Shown here: positions 10,373 to 21,479 of the stretch, one piece after another
Layout: every line of letters starts with the position of its first letter
Position numbering within the stretch: position 1 is the stretch's first letter
Assembly: GCA_947561585.1 (NCBI GenBank)
Contig: CANNZV010002477.1
Coordinates: 1-64,000 of the forward strand
From: Caprella mutica
Taxonomy: Eukaryota > Arthropoda > Malacostraca > Amphipoda > Caprellidae
Direction of reading: 5' to 3'
DNA length: 64,000 nucleotides
The notes under the pieces: model-generated
What the model was told of the DNA's origin: nothing
What the model saw: only the letters and a program-made list of their open reading frames with translations
Databases searched by the model: none
Translations under genes and position numbers: made by a program

Positions 10373-11310
10373 CATAACTAGGTAGGTATTCATAAACAGA
10401 TGTAGGTATCTAGGTAGGCATTGATGAACACTACGTAGTAGGTATTCATAAACAGATGTAGGTATCTAGGTAGGCATTGATGAACACTACGTAGTAGGTA
10501 TACTAAGTAGGTAGGTATTGATAAACACTGGTAGGTATCTATGTAGGTATTGGCAAACAGTTATAGGTAACTAGGAAAGCATTGATAAACACTTGTAGAT
10601 AACTATGTAGGTACCAATTGACAAACAGTTGTAGGTAACTAGGTAGGTATTGATGAACACTAGTAGGTAACTAGGTAGCTATTGATCAACCTTTAGTAGG
10701 TAACTTGGTTGGAATTGATAAACAATATTTGATAACTAGGTAGATACTGACAAACAGTTGTAGGTAATTAGGTAATTTATATATGAGCACAAGTAGGTAA
10801 CTAAGTATTATTTATGAGCACTAGTAGGTAACTAGGTAGGTATTGATGAACACTAGTAGGTAACTAGGTAGGTATTGATGAATACTAGTAGGTAAGTAGG
10901 ACCTAGATTGGTATTTATAAACAGTTGTAAGCAACTAGGTAGGCATTGTTAAACACAAGAAGGTAACTAATTAGGTATTGATAAACAGTTGTAGGCAACT
11001 AGGTAGGCATTGATAAACACCAGTAGGTAACTAGGTAGATATTGACAAACAGTAATGTAGGTAACTAAATAGGTACTGATAAATACTACGTAATAGGCAA
11101 GTAGTGTTAACCACCAGTAGGTATACTAGATTGGTGGTTATCACTTGTAGGTTACTAGGTAGTTACTAATAAACACTAGTAGGTAACTATAGCCTAGGTA
11201 ATATTAATTAACAGTTAAAGGTAATTAGGTAGTTAATAAAACATTAATTAACATTATCAATACAAATATTAATAAATAACTTCATACACATTCTTATCAT
11301 TTACTTTAAA
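10373..11310. repeat. AT-rich TAGGTAGG block 1, the longest
   Basis: About 29 degenerate units near 32 bp with alternating TTGATAAACA and TAACTAGGTAGG motifs. Its right end (TTAATTAACATTATCAATAC onward) is shared with the end of the whole array at 36320-36405, so it marks a true end of this component. Confidence 0.85.
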
Positions 11311-11972
11311 AAATAACCCAGCTAACCATATCCTCTCTGTCCCGCGTGGGACAGAGGGGGACATCCCTCGCTAGCGAGGGACAGAGAAGGACGGGGGATT
11401 TCAGACGTCTGCAGACGTCAGAAATCCCACGTCTTTCTAACGTCTGAAATCCCACTCACGTCCCACGTCTTACAGAAGCGGGATGTCCCTCGTCTGTCCC
11501 ACGCGGGATGTCCCTCTCTGTCCCACGCGGGATGTCCCTCTCTGTCCAACGTGGGATGTCCCTCTCTGTCCCATGCGGGATATCCCTCTCTGTCCCACGC
11601 GAGATATCCCTCTCTGTCCCACGTGGGATGTCCCTCTCTGTCCCACGTGGGATGTCCCTCTCTGTCCCACGTCTGTCCCACGCAGGATGTCCCTCTCTTT
11701 CCTCGTCTGTTTTACGCGGGAAAAAGTACGCGGAATGTCCCTCTCTGTCCCACGCGGGATGTCCCTCTCTGTCCCACGCGGGATCTCCCTCTCTGTCCCA
11801 CGTGGGATCTCCCTCTCTGTCCCACGCGGGATATCCCTCTCTGTCCCACGTGGGATGTCCCTCTCTGCCCCACGTGGGATGTCCCTCTCTGTCCCACGTC
11901 TGTCCCACGCGGGATGTCCCTCTCTTTCCTCGTCTGTTTTACGGGAAAAAGTAGGCGGGAAGTCCCTCTCAG
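11311..11972. repeat. CpG-rich palindromic block 2
   Basis: Opens with ACCCAGCTAACCATATC directly after the AT-rich component end. Contains two runs of 24-bp units separated by a GTTTTACGCGGGAAAAAG spacer. Ends in the 'B' tail, with AAAAGTAGGCGGGAAGTCCC. Confidence 0.85.
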
Positions 11973-12315
11973 TAGGCATTGATGAATAAATAGGTAGTAG
12001 GTAAGTAGGTACGGATGGATGAACGCTACCTAGTAGGTATACTAGGTAAGTAGGTATTGGTAAACACTGGTAGGTATCTAGGTAGGTATTGGCAAACAGT
12101 TATAAGTAACTAGATAAGCATTGATAAACACTAGTAGATAACTAGGTAGGTATTGGCAAACAGTTCTAGGTAACTAGGTAGGCATTGTTAAACACAAGAA
12201 GGTAACTAATTAGGTATTGATAAGCAGATGTAGGCAACTAGGTAGGCATTGATAAACACCAGTAGGTAACTAGGTAGGTATTGACAAACAGTAATGTAGG
12301 TACTGATAAATACTA
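11973..12315. repeat. AT-rich TAGGTAGG block 2
   Basis: Degenerate ~32-bp units, a shortened version of the ~390-bp blocks found elsewhere. Confidence 0.8.
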
Positions 12316-13067
12316 CCCCAGCTAACCATATCCTCTCTGTTCCGCGTGGGACAGAGGGGGACATCCCTCGCTAGCGAGGGACAGAGAGGACTGGGGGTTT
12401 CAGACGTCTGCAGACGTCTGAAATCCCACGTCTTTCCAACGTCTGAAATCCCACTCACGTCCCACGTCTTACACAAGCGGGATGTCCCTCGTCTGTCACA
12501 CGTCTTAAATCCCACTCACATCCCACGTCTTTCCCACGCGGGATGTCCCTCTCTGTCCCACGTGGGATGTCCCTCTCTGTCCCACGCAGGATGTCCCTCT
12601 TTGTCCCATGCGGGATGTCCCTCTCTGTCCCACGTCTGTCCCACGTGGGATATCCCTCTCTGTCCCACGCGGGATGTCCCTCTCTGTCCCACGTCTGTCC
12701 CACGTACGATGTTCTCTCTGTCCCACGCGGGATATCCCTCTCTGTCCCACGTCGGTCCCACGTGGGATGTCCCTCTCTGTCCCACGCGGGATGTCCCTCT
12801 CTGTCCCTCGTCTGTTTTACGCCGGAAAAAGTAGGCGGGATGTCCCTCTCTGTCCCACGTCTGTCCCACGCGGGATGTCCCTCTCTGTCCCACGCAGGAT
12901 GTCCCTCTCTGTCCCACGTCTGTCCCACGTGGGATGTCTCTCTCTGTCCCACGCGGGATATCCCTCACTGTCCCACGTCTGTCCCACGCGGGATGTCCCT
13001 CGTCTGTTTTACGCGGGAAAAAGTTATACCAAAAAGGTATATCTATCTCAAGCATTATTTACGTATC
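12316..13067. repeat. CpG-rich palindromic block 3 (contains the LINE empty site)
   Basis: The perfect 26-bp palindrome centred on CTGCAG is at 12398-12423. Positions ~12600-12800 match the sequence on both sides of the LINE in block 5, so ~12640 is the paralogous unoccupied site. 'A' tail. Confidence 0.87.
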
Positions 13068-13467
13068 ATAACTAGGTAGGTATTCATAAACAGATGTAGG
13101 TATTTAGGTAGGCATTGATGAATAATACTAGGTAGTAGGTAAGTAGGTACGGATTGATGAACATTACCTAGTAGGTATACTAGGTAGGTAGGTATTGGTA
13201 AACACTGGTAGGTATCTAGGTAGGTAATGGCAAACAGTTATAAGTAACTAGATAAGCATTGATAAACACTAGTAGATAACTATAGGTAGGTATTGGCAAA
13301 CAGTTGTAGGTAACTAGGTAGGCATTGTTAAACACAAGAAGGTAACTAATTAGGTATTGATAAGCAGATGTAGGCAACTAGGTAGGCATTGATAAACACC
13401 AGTAGGTAACTAGGTAGGTATTGACAAACAGTAATGTAGGTAACTAAGTAGGTACTGATAAATACTA
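13068..13467. repeat. AT-rich TAGGTAGG block 3
   Basis: About 400 bp, nearly identical to block 4 at an offset of 786 bp. Ends at ACTGATAAATACTA, the point where each CpG-rich block begins. Confidence 0.85.
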
Positions 13468-13853
13468 CCCCAGCTAACCATATCCTCTCTGTCCCGCGAT
13501 GGACAGAGGGGGACATCCCTCGCTAGTGAGGGACAGAGAGGGACTGGGGGTTTCAGACGTCTGCAGACGTCTGAAATCCCACGTCTTTCCAACGTCTGAA
13601 ATCCCACTCACGTCCCACGTCTTACACAAGCGGGATGTCCCTCGTCTGTCCCACGTCTTAAATCCCACTCACATCCCACGTCTTTCCCACGCGGGATGTC
13701 CTTCTCTGTCCCACGCCGGATGTCCCTCTCTGTCCCACGCGGGATATCCCTCACTGTCCCACGTCTGTCCCACGCGGGATGTCCCTCGTCTGTTTTACGC
13801 GGGAAAAAGTTATACCAAAAAGGTATATCTATCTCAAGCATTATTTACGTATC
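13468..13853. repeat. CpG-rich palindromic block 4
   Basis: A short block with only three 24-bp units after the palindromic leader. 'A' tail. Confidence 0.85.
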
Positions 13854-14253
13854 ATAACTAGGTAGGTATTCATAAACAGATGTAGGTATTTAGGTAGGCA
13901 TTGATGAATAATACTAGGTAGTAGGTAAGTAGGTACGGATTGATGAACATTACCTAGTAGGTATACTAGGTAGGTAGGTATTGGTAAACACTGGTAGGTA
14001 TCTAGGTAGGTAATGGCAAACAGTTATAAGTAACTAGATAAGCATTGATAAACACTAGTAGATAACTATAGGTAGGTATTGGCAAACAGTTGTAGGTAAC
14101 TAGGTAGGCATTGTTAAACACAAGAAGGTAACTAATTAGGTATTGATAAGCAGATGTAGGCAACTAGGTAGGCATTGATAAACACCAGTAGGTAACTAGG
14201 TAGGTATTGACAAACAGTAATGTAGGTAACTAAGTAGGTACTGATAAATACTA
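13854..14253. repeat. AT-rich TAGGTAGG block 4
   Basis: Near-identical duplicate of block 3. Confidence 0.85.
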
Positions 14254-14604
14254 CCCCAGCTAACCATATCCTCTCTGTCCCGCGATGGACAGAGGGGGAC
14301 ATCCCTCGCTAGTGAGGGACAGAGAGGGACTGGGGGTTTCAGACGTCTGCAGACGTCTGAAATCCCACGTCTTTCCAACGTCTGAAATCCCACTCACGTC
14401 CCACGTCTTACACAAGCGGGATGTCCCTCGTCTGTCCCACGTCTTAAATCCCACTCACATCCCACGTCTTTCCCACGCGGGATGTCCTTCTCTGTCCCAC
14501 GCCGGATGTCCCTCTCTGACCCACGTGGGATGTCCCTCTCTATCCCACGCAGGATGTCCCTCTTTGTCCCATGCGGGATGTCCCTCTCTGTCCCACGTCT
14601 GTCC
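14254..14604. repeat. CpG-rich palindromic block 5, left part
   Basis: Palindromic leader and several 24-bp units, cut by the LINE at 14604/14605. It resumes at 21956. Confidence 0.87.
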
Positions 14605-15338
14605 TCCTACTTGTGAAAACAGGCTGCTGGAAGTCTTAGAATAAGTTTAGTTTTAAGGTAACTTTAAGCTTTCTTATTCATAAGACGGAATGTGGGTAGC
14701 TGGCAACTACTGTGGAGCGCCTCGGCAGGTGGCGGATAGCCGAACGGCCTGCAGATATGCAGGCTAGCTGCGAATATACTGAATAAGCAGTGGCGGACCG
14801 TACTGTCCGGTAATGATAGCAGTCGTGAGTCCACGGGGATACGTTATCCGGCATAGCGGCCGTTAAGCGTGAGGCCCTGGCTGTAATGGCTGGGTGTCCT
14901 AAGAGAGGACAAACTCTGACAAAAAGCGCCTGCTGCCTTGTAGGGCCCACCTATTATTGGAAAGGCTAGGAGAAGGAAACTCTGACTTAACACCGCCTGC
15001 TGCCTTGTAGGTCCCACCAATTGAGGAAAGGCTAGGAGAAGGAAAACTCCGATATAAAACCACCCCTAGCCCTGTAAGTCTCACAAATCTAAAGAGGAAG
15101 GCTAAGAGAAGGTAACTCTGATTTTAAATCCTTATAACGACCCTGCAAACTCCTTGATCTGAACTGAATATTGATTTGATACTATCGTTATCGAGCTAAA
15201 CCAGTGGAAAAGAACGGGGGCAGAGGCATATTGCCTCCCCCTCAAGGTAAGAGGTCTTGCCTTGGGGGGAAACCGTCGTTTTGACCGCTGCGGAGGCAAC
15301 CCTCACTCCTATACTCCCTGAGGTGGGTCTCTGTACTT
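14605..15338 (+). other. CR1-like LINE 5' UTR
   Basis: There is no ORF that I trust. The region is GC-richer than its surroundings and includes three to four imperfect ~67-bp tandem repeats. Confidence 0.65.
14909..15150 (+). repeat. ~67-bp tandem repeats in the LINE 5' UTR
   Basis: AACTCTGAC, CCTGCTGCCTTGTAGG and GGAAAGGCTAGGAGAAGG recur in order about 67 bp apart, with a third, more diverged copy and a partial fourth. LINE 5' UTR repeats often carry promoter activity; that is only an inference here. Confidence 0.75.
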
Positions 15339-16460
15339 ATGAGACCCATATACCTTGCCTTGGTTGCCGTCCGTGGTGGCGGGGGAGATAGTAGTGTTGG
15401 AAAATCTAAATATTCTATGGAAAACTCACACCCCTGTGGCTTGGGAGAGCCCCAATCTCCCACCCTTGCCGATGCACAACAACCCTGTGCAGGTGCTCAG
15501 ACAGTGAGCACCAGAAGATCTGGTAGTCAGGCTACTAGATCAGGAGTGAGAGGGAAAAAGGCAGGAGTCCGTGACGTCCCACCTGGACCCCAGAGGGGGA
15601 AAAACGGACCTGGTGCCCTGAAACATGAATGTTTCAGGTGCAAAAAGAAGAAGTGGTCAATTGACTTCAAGGAGGGAAAGGCAGCGGATCTCACGAGGCT
15701 GAGCGTGTGCCTCTTTTGCGAGCTCTTTCTCAAAATTGAGAGTCAGGCCGCAAAACTCGTGAAGTACGAGAAGGTCATTTCTGACCTCCGTAAAAGTTTA
15801 GACCGAAAAGAGGTACAACATGCCGAGGAACTTAGAAACCTCAGAGAGAAGCTGGGTGAGAGTCGGGTATCTGTTCTTAGCACCGCCACCAGCACTCTTA
15901 AATCGCTACTTGTCCCCCTGGAATGTCGGTTTGACATCCAGGAGTCCACAATGGACATTATAGAAATCAGACTGGCGTCCCTGGAGGCTAAGAGGTCGAA
16001 GGATGACTCTGAGAGGCAGTCTTACCGGAGCGTCCTATTGAGGGATCCTGTCCCCCGGATACCACCCACTTCTGTAGTGGCTATGGAAGTTACCTCAGGA
16101 GCCAGAGATTTAAACGGCAATGTAGGCAGAAGCATTGCCAAAAGTGTTAGGACAAAAAGCCGTCCTGACACAGAGAGGAGGAAGAGCGAAACGAAGCTGC
16201 AAGGTAGAGCTACGGTTCCACCAGAGAGGGAAACCGTGAACCTCCTGGTGGGTGACTCCCTCGTAGGGAGGCAAACCGGCCTACGCTACAAGCAGCTTCG
16301 TCGCGAGAACAGAGTACTGAGTTTCCCTGGTGCCAAGATAGGCAGGATCGTCCAGGAGATCCAAAAACTGAACATAGACAGAAACAGTACTCTGATTGTC
16401 TCAGTCGGAGGAAATGACCTGTTCCTGAATTCACGGAGAAGTGGTCCTATTGAAAATGTC
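15339..16460 (+). pseudogene. CR1-like ORF1, N-terminal part: zinc motif, coiled coil, start of SGNH/GDSL esterase domain
   Basis: The first 374 codons of ORF1, beginning at the ATG at 15339. A Cys-rich motif (CFRCKKKK then CLFCELF, about residues 97-130) resembles the PHD-like zinc motif described in CR1-type ORF1 proteins. A charged helical stretch (about 130-225) looks like a coiled coil. The esterase-like domain begins near residue 295, with LLVGDSLVG (the GDS block with the nucleophile Ser) and VSVGGNDLF (the GND block). The frame meets a stop directly after entering a ~1.36-kb insertion; the domain resumes in the same frame at 17822-17831. The gene is broken only by that insertion. Confidence 0.88.
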
Positions 16461-17036
16461 TGAAATATCCCTCTTTGAGCGTGGTGGAACTTTGTGCTTT
16501 GGATTTAAATGGTTAATTTAACCCCTTTTTAAAAGAACTAAAACGCCGAAGTTCCACCACCAAAAGCTAAACATTATTGGAAGCATTTCAGCAACGTAGC
16601 AGCTACTCGCCACATCTATGCCAGTTGCCATTCAGACACCAAACTAACAACACTCTCTTAATGAGCTGTGATTCAGTCGCCACTTCTTTACCGGTTTTCA
16701 CTGATCTAAATAAAATGTGTTCACACTAACGAGGAAAATTGAGGGAGACGTCCCGGGACACCCGCCATGACTTCCAGAAAGTCCGCCTACCTCTATTAAG
16801 CGTAAGTTCTACAAAAAGTTGCATCGTTCAAGTAGAACGTTTAAGAGGATTGGGAGATGCTTCATAGTTCTTATAAATAAAATGGGGACAGATTTAAATT
16901 TTACTATTTTTACCAACAGCTTGGGAGTTCCACCACTGCTAATAGAATATATTTCATTACACAACTATGTGACCTGACATGCCAAGCTATTCAGTTTCAT
17001 ATGGTAATTATTTATAAATGCAGTACAGTATTCATG

Positions 17037-17150
17037 TTAAAATCTCTAATTTTGTTAAAATCTCTAATTTTGTTAAAATCTCTAATTTTGTTAAAATCTC
17101 TAATTTTGTTAAAATCTCTAATTTTGTTAAAATCTCTAATTTTGCTTAAA
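17037..17150. repeat. 18-bp minisatellite, six copies
   Basis: TTAAAATCTCTAATTTTG repeats with TCTCTAATTTT at 17043, 17061, 17079, 17097, 17115 and 17133. Confidence 0.95.
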
Positions 17151-17442
17151 TCTCTAAAATCTTAAATCTCTAAAATCTTAAATCTCTAAAATCTTAAATC
17201 TCTAAAATCTTAAATCTCTAAAATCTTAAATCTCTAAAATCTTAAATCTCTAAAATCTTAAATCTCTAAAATCTTAAATCTCTAAAATCTTAAATCTCTA
17301 AAATCTTAAATCTCTAAAATCTTAAATCTCTAAAATCTTAAATCTCTAAAATCTTAAATCTCTAAAATCTTAAATCTCTAAAATCTTAAATCTCTAAAAT
17401 CTTAAATCTCTAAAATCTTAAATCTCTAAAATCTTAAATCTC
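17144..17442. repeat. 16-bp minisatellite, about 18 copies
   Basis: TTAAATCTCTAAAATC repeats without visible variation. It appears to derive from the adjacent 18-bp unit by a small deletion and change. Confidence 0.95.
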
Positions 17443-17821
17443 ATTGTATTAATATTCGTATTCAGTTATAAAATTCTAATTATTCAATTATTTTAAAAGC
17501 AATGAACTTATTTCATATTTCTGTCCCTTAGCGTAAGACTGCTGTATATCCCTGCCCCCTAGATGCTTCCATGCGGCGTTACCCTAATCACCGCACAGGG
17601 CAGAGGATAAAAACAGGACCAGAAACACCGGCCAATCTTTTAAAATAGTTTCACTTTACTATGGTTATTAAATTAAATATTAAACTGAATTCCTACAATT
17701 CAATGGTCCTCATTAGGCGACCTATCAAATTATATCATATTAAAATAAAATAATTCTTTTCATACTGTGTTTCAAATCCTGTGGTCAGCTTTTATATAAA
17801 CTTGCAGTAGTTTTTTCGTTA

Positions 17822-18721
17822 GAAAATATAGTCAAGGACTTTAATAGGCTACTCAGTGCAGTTAAGTCCAAGGTCAACAGAGGTATCGTTGTGGGGCTTT
17901 TGCCTAGGAGGAAAGCAACTAATGAGCATTATGGTAGAGCTCAGGCGATAAATGGTCGACTGAGTAACCTATGTCGGACCTACAGCCTCAAGTATGTTGA
18001 CCTCTGGCATCTCTTTTTCGGAAGAGATGATCTCTACTGGAAGGACGGGATACACTTCAGTGGACGAGGCAGCAATTTATTTGCCGAACAGCTGGCTGTG
18101 AAGCTGTTCAAGCCTCACAAACCACTGAAGGAGGACCTTAATCATAAGAAGAGAAAGAAAGGGCGCGGCAGGAGATCGGCGAAGGCATGTGCAGCACAGC
18201 CTCGACAGGAGGAACTGCAAGCAGAAACGGCTCCTTCAACCTCTACAGCTGGCACTGGAGATGGCCCCACCTTCAGATGTGAGGAATCTGTGCCAGGTAA
18301 TGCCAAAAGAGCGCGCAGCCAGACAGTAAGCCCTGAGGGCGTTTTGAAGAAACGATCCAGGCAATCTGACCCCTCTTTCCCAGATTCCCCTGACCCCACC
18401 CCAGATTCCCTTGACCCCACCCCAGATTCCCTTGACCCCACCCCAGATCCCCCTGACCCCACCCCAGATCCCTATGAGCCCACCCCACATCCCCATGACC
18501 CCACCCCACATCCCCATGACCCCACCCCACATCCCCATCACCCCACCCCAGATCCCCCTGACCCCACCCCAGATCCCCCTGACCCCACCCCAGATCCCCC
18601 TGACCCCACCCCAGATCCCCCTGAGCCGACCCCGGACCCTGATGACTCTGGCGACGGCTCAGGTTATGAAGACTGCGCCGATGAAAACCAGGGAAACGGG
18701 CTAGGACTCGGAGGTCGGTGA
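17822..18721 (+). pseudogene. CR1-like ORF1, C-terminal part: end of esterase domain and Pro-rich tail
   Basis: Continuation of ORF1 after the insertion, in the same frame (codons GTC AAG GAC from 17831). It contains the last SGNH/GDSL block, DGIHFSGRGSNLF, carrying the Asp and His of the presumed triad. A basic stretch (KKRKKGRGRRS, near 18150) follows, then a Pro-rich tail of ~12 heptads (DPTPDPP type) at 18387-18640 and an acidic end. The stop at 18719-18721 overlaps the start of the ORF2 frame. It has no start of its own. Confidence 0.86.
18387..18640 (+). repeat. 21-bp coding repeat in ORF1 (DPTPDPP heptads)
   Basis: About 12 copies of a 21-bp unit encode a Pro/Asp-rich heptad, with one subset changed to HDPTPHP. 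On the opposite strand this yields a long spurious Gly/Trp-rich frame. Confidence 0.9.
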
Positions 18722-18732
18722 GGGACCTCCTA

Positions 18733-21479
18733 ATGATACTCTTCAATGCTCGGTCTATCAGGAATAAGCTGCAGGAGTTTAGATGTATGGTGGCTGTTGA
18801 ATGTCTCGACATCATCTGCATCACTGAGACCTGGCTGGACACTGAGAAACGAGATTTTGAGGGAGAGTATCACCTGCCCGGGTATAAAATGTTCCACAGG
18901 GATCGTGGCAACAGAGCAGGTGGAGGAGTGATGATCTATGTTCGCTGTCACATTGACGCGGTCCTCATACCCATCGACTCACCGTATGAGTTACTAGGGA
19001 TAGAGGTCCGAGCGGAAGTCACACTCAACCTTTACTTGCTCTACAGACCACCCCACCAGACGAGAGACCACGACCGAGATCTCTACGCTGCTCTCACTAA
19101 CCTTCTGCAGGATGAAACGGCCATTGTGTTGGGAGATTTCAACTGCAGAGTGGATTGGAGCACAAGAGTCTCGGATGGAGAGGGAGGTAGGTTGATCGAA
19201 TTTTCGAACGACAACTTCCTCTCCCAGATGGTAAGAACTCCCACTAGAGGCGAAAATGCACTGGACCTCATATTCACTACCGACGAAGATCTGGTTTCTC
19301 AGGTCTCGGTTGGTGAATGTCTGGGTACCAGTGACCATAATGCCGTTTCTTTTAGAGTGGGAGTCAAAGTGGAACAAGAGAAGATCTCTCATAGAAATAT
19401 GCTAAATCTGAGAAGAGCTGATTACGACAGTTTCACTCGTGATCTGCAGGCATTACGTCCTCAACTTCCAGCTTCACCTGATCAGATGTGGCGGGGCTTT
19501 AAGGCAAACTACATCTCGATCCAGGACCGATGCATACCTAGGAAAAGGGTAGGTGGTTCCATGAAGGTTCGTCCTAAATGGTTCCATAACGAGCTTGGCA
19601 GAGAGATAAAGAGAAGGAAACGACTCTACGTCTCATTCAAGACTCACTCTTCACCGGAAACTGAGAGACTTCTCACAGACCAACGGAGATTGGTCAAAAG
19701 AATGGTGCGGCAAGCTAAAGTAGCGGAGGAACACGGGTTGCATTGGCCTGTAAGGGCAACCCTAAGGAGTTCTTCGCTTATGTCAATAGCAGGAAGCCCA
19801 CCAGAAGCTCCATCGGACCAATCAGGACAACCCATGGTATGTTGGCAACTTCGGATGCCGACATCGTCGCCGAACTCAACAGTTATTTCGTCAGTGTCTT
19901 CACCAGGGAGGATGCGCTTGGCACCCCTGACCCCGTAGTCTACTACGAGGGACGAATGCCACTGACTGAGATTGTTTGTACTGTTGAGGAGGTAGTAGAC
20001 AAACTTGGCAAGCTGGACCCTAACAAGGCAGCTGGTCCTGATGGATTCTTACCGACAGTGATGAAGAACGTGAAGGATGGTTTGGCGGCACATCTGCAAC
20101 AGATCTTCAATGTCTCTTTGGAGTCGGGCGAGGTCGCCGACGACATGAGGATCGCGGATGTGACCCCAATCTTCAAGACAGGTGAGACCACTAACAGTAG
20201 TAACTACAGACCGATTAGTTTAACATCGGTTCCTGGAAAGCTGCTAGAATCCATCATCAAGGATAGGATTGTGGATCACCTGGAAGAACACCAGCTCATA
20301 GGAAAGAGTCAGCATGGCTTTCTTCGCGGGAAGTCATGCCTGACAAACTTACTAGAGTTCTTCTACTACGTTCTTCAGGAGCATGACAAATCCAAAGCTG
20401 TTGACATCGTCTACCTTGATTTCAAGAAGGCATTTGACAAGGTACCTCACAAGAGGTTAATGGCGAAAATAGCAGCTATTGGTGTGGGTGGTCGAGTTCT
20501 ACAATGGATCAGGTCATGGCTAAATAACAGACGACAAAGAGTGGTGGTCAATGGCGTGGCCTCTGTGTGGAGCTCCGTAACCAGCGGGGTTCCCCAGGGC
20601 TCAGTCCTTGGTCCTCTGCTCTTTATTATTTACATAAATGACCTTGACGTAGGACTCGTCAGTAGGGTATCCAAGTTTGCTGATGACACAAAGATTGGCA
20701 TCAACGCTGCAAGTCCAGAGGCCATCGGACAACTCCAACTTGATCTTTTCAAGATCGGAGAATGGTCGGAAAAGTGGCAGATGCCCTTCAATGTGGACAA
20801 GTGTAGAGTACTTCATGCTGGTCGTAGGAACGCTGAAGCTTTCTACACGCTACTTGGAGCCCAAATAGGACCCACTGATGTACAGAAGGATCTTGGAGTT
20901 ATGATCACCAGGGATCTCAAGTTCTCTCGACAGTGCCTGGAAGCTGAGAAGAGAGCAAACAAGATCCTAGGGTAAATCAAGAGGCAATTCAGATACAGAA
21001 ACAGAGAGACAGTCCTCACCCTGTACAACTCTCTTGTAAGACCTCTTTTGGAGTTTGCGGTCCAGTTCTGGTCACCCACGTTGCGAGCAGATGTCCAGCG
21101 GTTGGAACGGGTGCAAGCGAGGGCGACTAAACTTGTACCTGAAATCCGATCCAAGGGATACGCACGTCGGTTAGAAGACCTGGGCCTCTTCACGCTTGAG
21201 CAGCGACGTTTGAGGGGTCAACTCATCGAGACTTTTAAGATCCTTCGAGGGATAAGTCGAGTTGATCCCGAAGACTACTTTTCGCTGTGTGTGAACCCCA
21301 CCCGCAACCACGGGTGGAAGGTGGTTCCGCCTCGGTTCACCACTGCTCAGCTGGAGAACTTCATGCTGGTAAAGATCTGTAATGTCTGGAACAGACTGCC
21401 AGAAAATGTTGTCAGCAGCCTGACTGTTGACACATTCAAAAGGCGACTTGACAGGATACTCAGTGAGCTGGCTTACTGA
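18733..21479 (+). pseudogene. CR1-like ORF2: AP endonuclease plus reverse transcriptase, one frameshift and one stop
   Basis: The likely start is the ATG at 18733 (MILFNARSIRNKL). The endonuclease shows NARS, ITETWLD, VLGDFNCRVDW and TSDHNAVSF. The frame is lost near 19735-19755 and continues one frame over, with SNYRPISLTSVPGKLLE, QHGFLRGKSCLTNLLEF, VYLDFKKAFDKVPHKRL, GVPQGSVLGPLLF and the catalytic KFADD near 20673-20690. A TAA at 20973-20975 breaks the frame again, and the C-terminal region (RYRNRETVLTLYNSLVRPLL through NVWNRLPENVV) runs to the stop at 21477-21479. Sequence character fits CR1/L2-type enzymes. Two disabling mutations make it a pseudogene, though all catalytic motifs remain readable. 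Confidence 0.92.

Larger units (their letters stand above)
16458..17821. mobile_element. ~1.36-kb non-coding insertion in the LINE ORF1
   Basis: This segment interrupts the esterase domain. Flanking GAAAAT at 16452-16457 and 17822-17827 gives a 6-bp duplication that leaves the frame intact; a 3-bp GTC duplication (element 16461-17830) is the alternative. No convincing terminal inverted repeats are visible. Inside are a hairpin near the left end (GTGGTGGAACTT at ~16480 against AAGTTCCACCAC at ~16547), two minisatellites (17037-17150 and 17144-17442) and no ORF. The superfamily is not identifiable. Confidence 0.75.

Noticed and set aside
10373..11310. Telomeric repeat (TTAGG)n
   Set aside because: TAGGTAGG motifs are frequent, but no run of exact TTAGG units is present and the unit is ~32 bp.
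11418..13079. Long overlapping open frames in all six phases (Cys/Pro/Ser-rich, Asp/Arg/Glu-rich)
   Set aside because: They result from a 24-bp repeat unit with no stop in any frame. Frame-to-frame periodicity is the same on both strands, with no start context or domain.
9977..14604. CRISPR-like array
   Set aside because: The repeats are regular but there are no unique spacers, and the sequence is eukaryotic in character.
16458..17830. Spliceosomal intron in LINE ORF1 (GT...AG borders)
   Set aside because: Joining at GT (16458) and AG (17829-17830) would shift the frame of the esterase domain, and introns are not expected in LINE ORFs. A transposon insertion explains it better.
16461..17830. 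Helitron
   Set aside because: No CTRR end with a preceding hairpin at the right border; the TC-like left end alone is weak.
18236..18842. Minus-strand Gly/Trp-rich frames opposite the LINE ORF1 tail
   Set aside because: Mirror of the coding 21-bp repeat; the plus-strand frame is the one continuous with the esterase domain.
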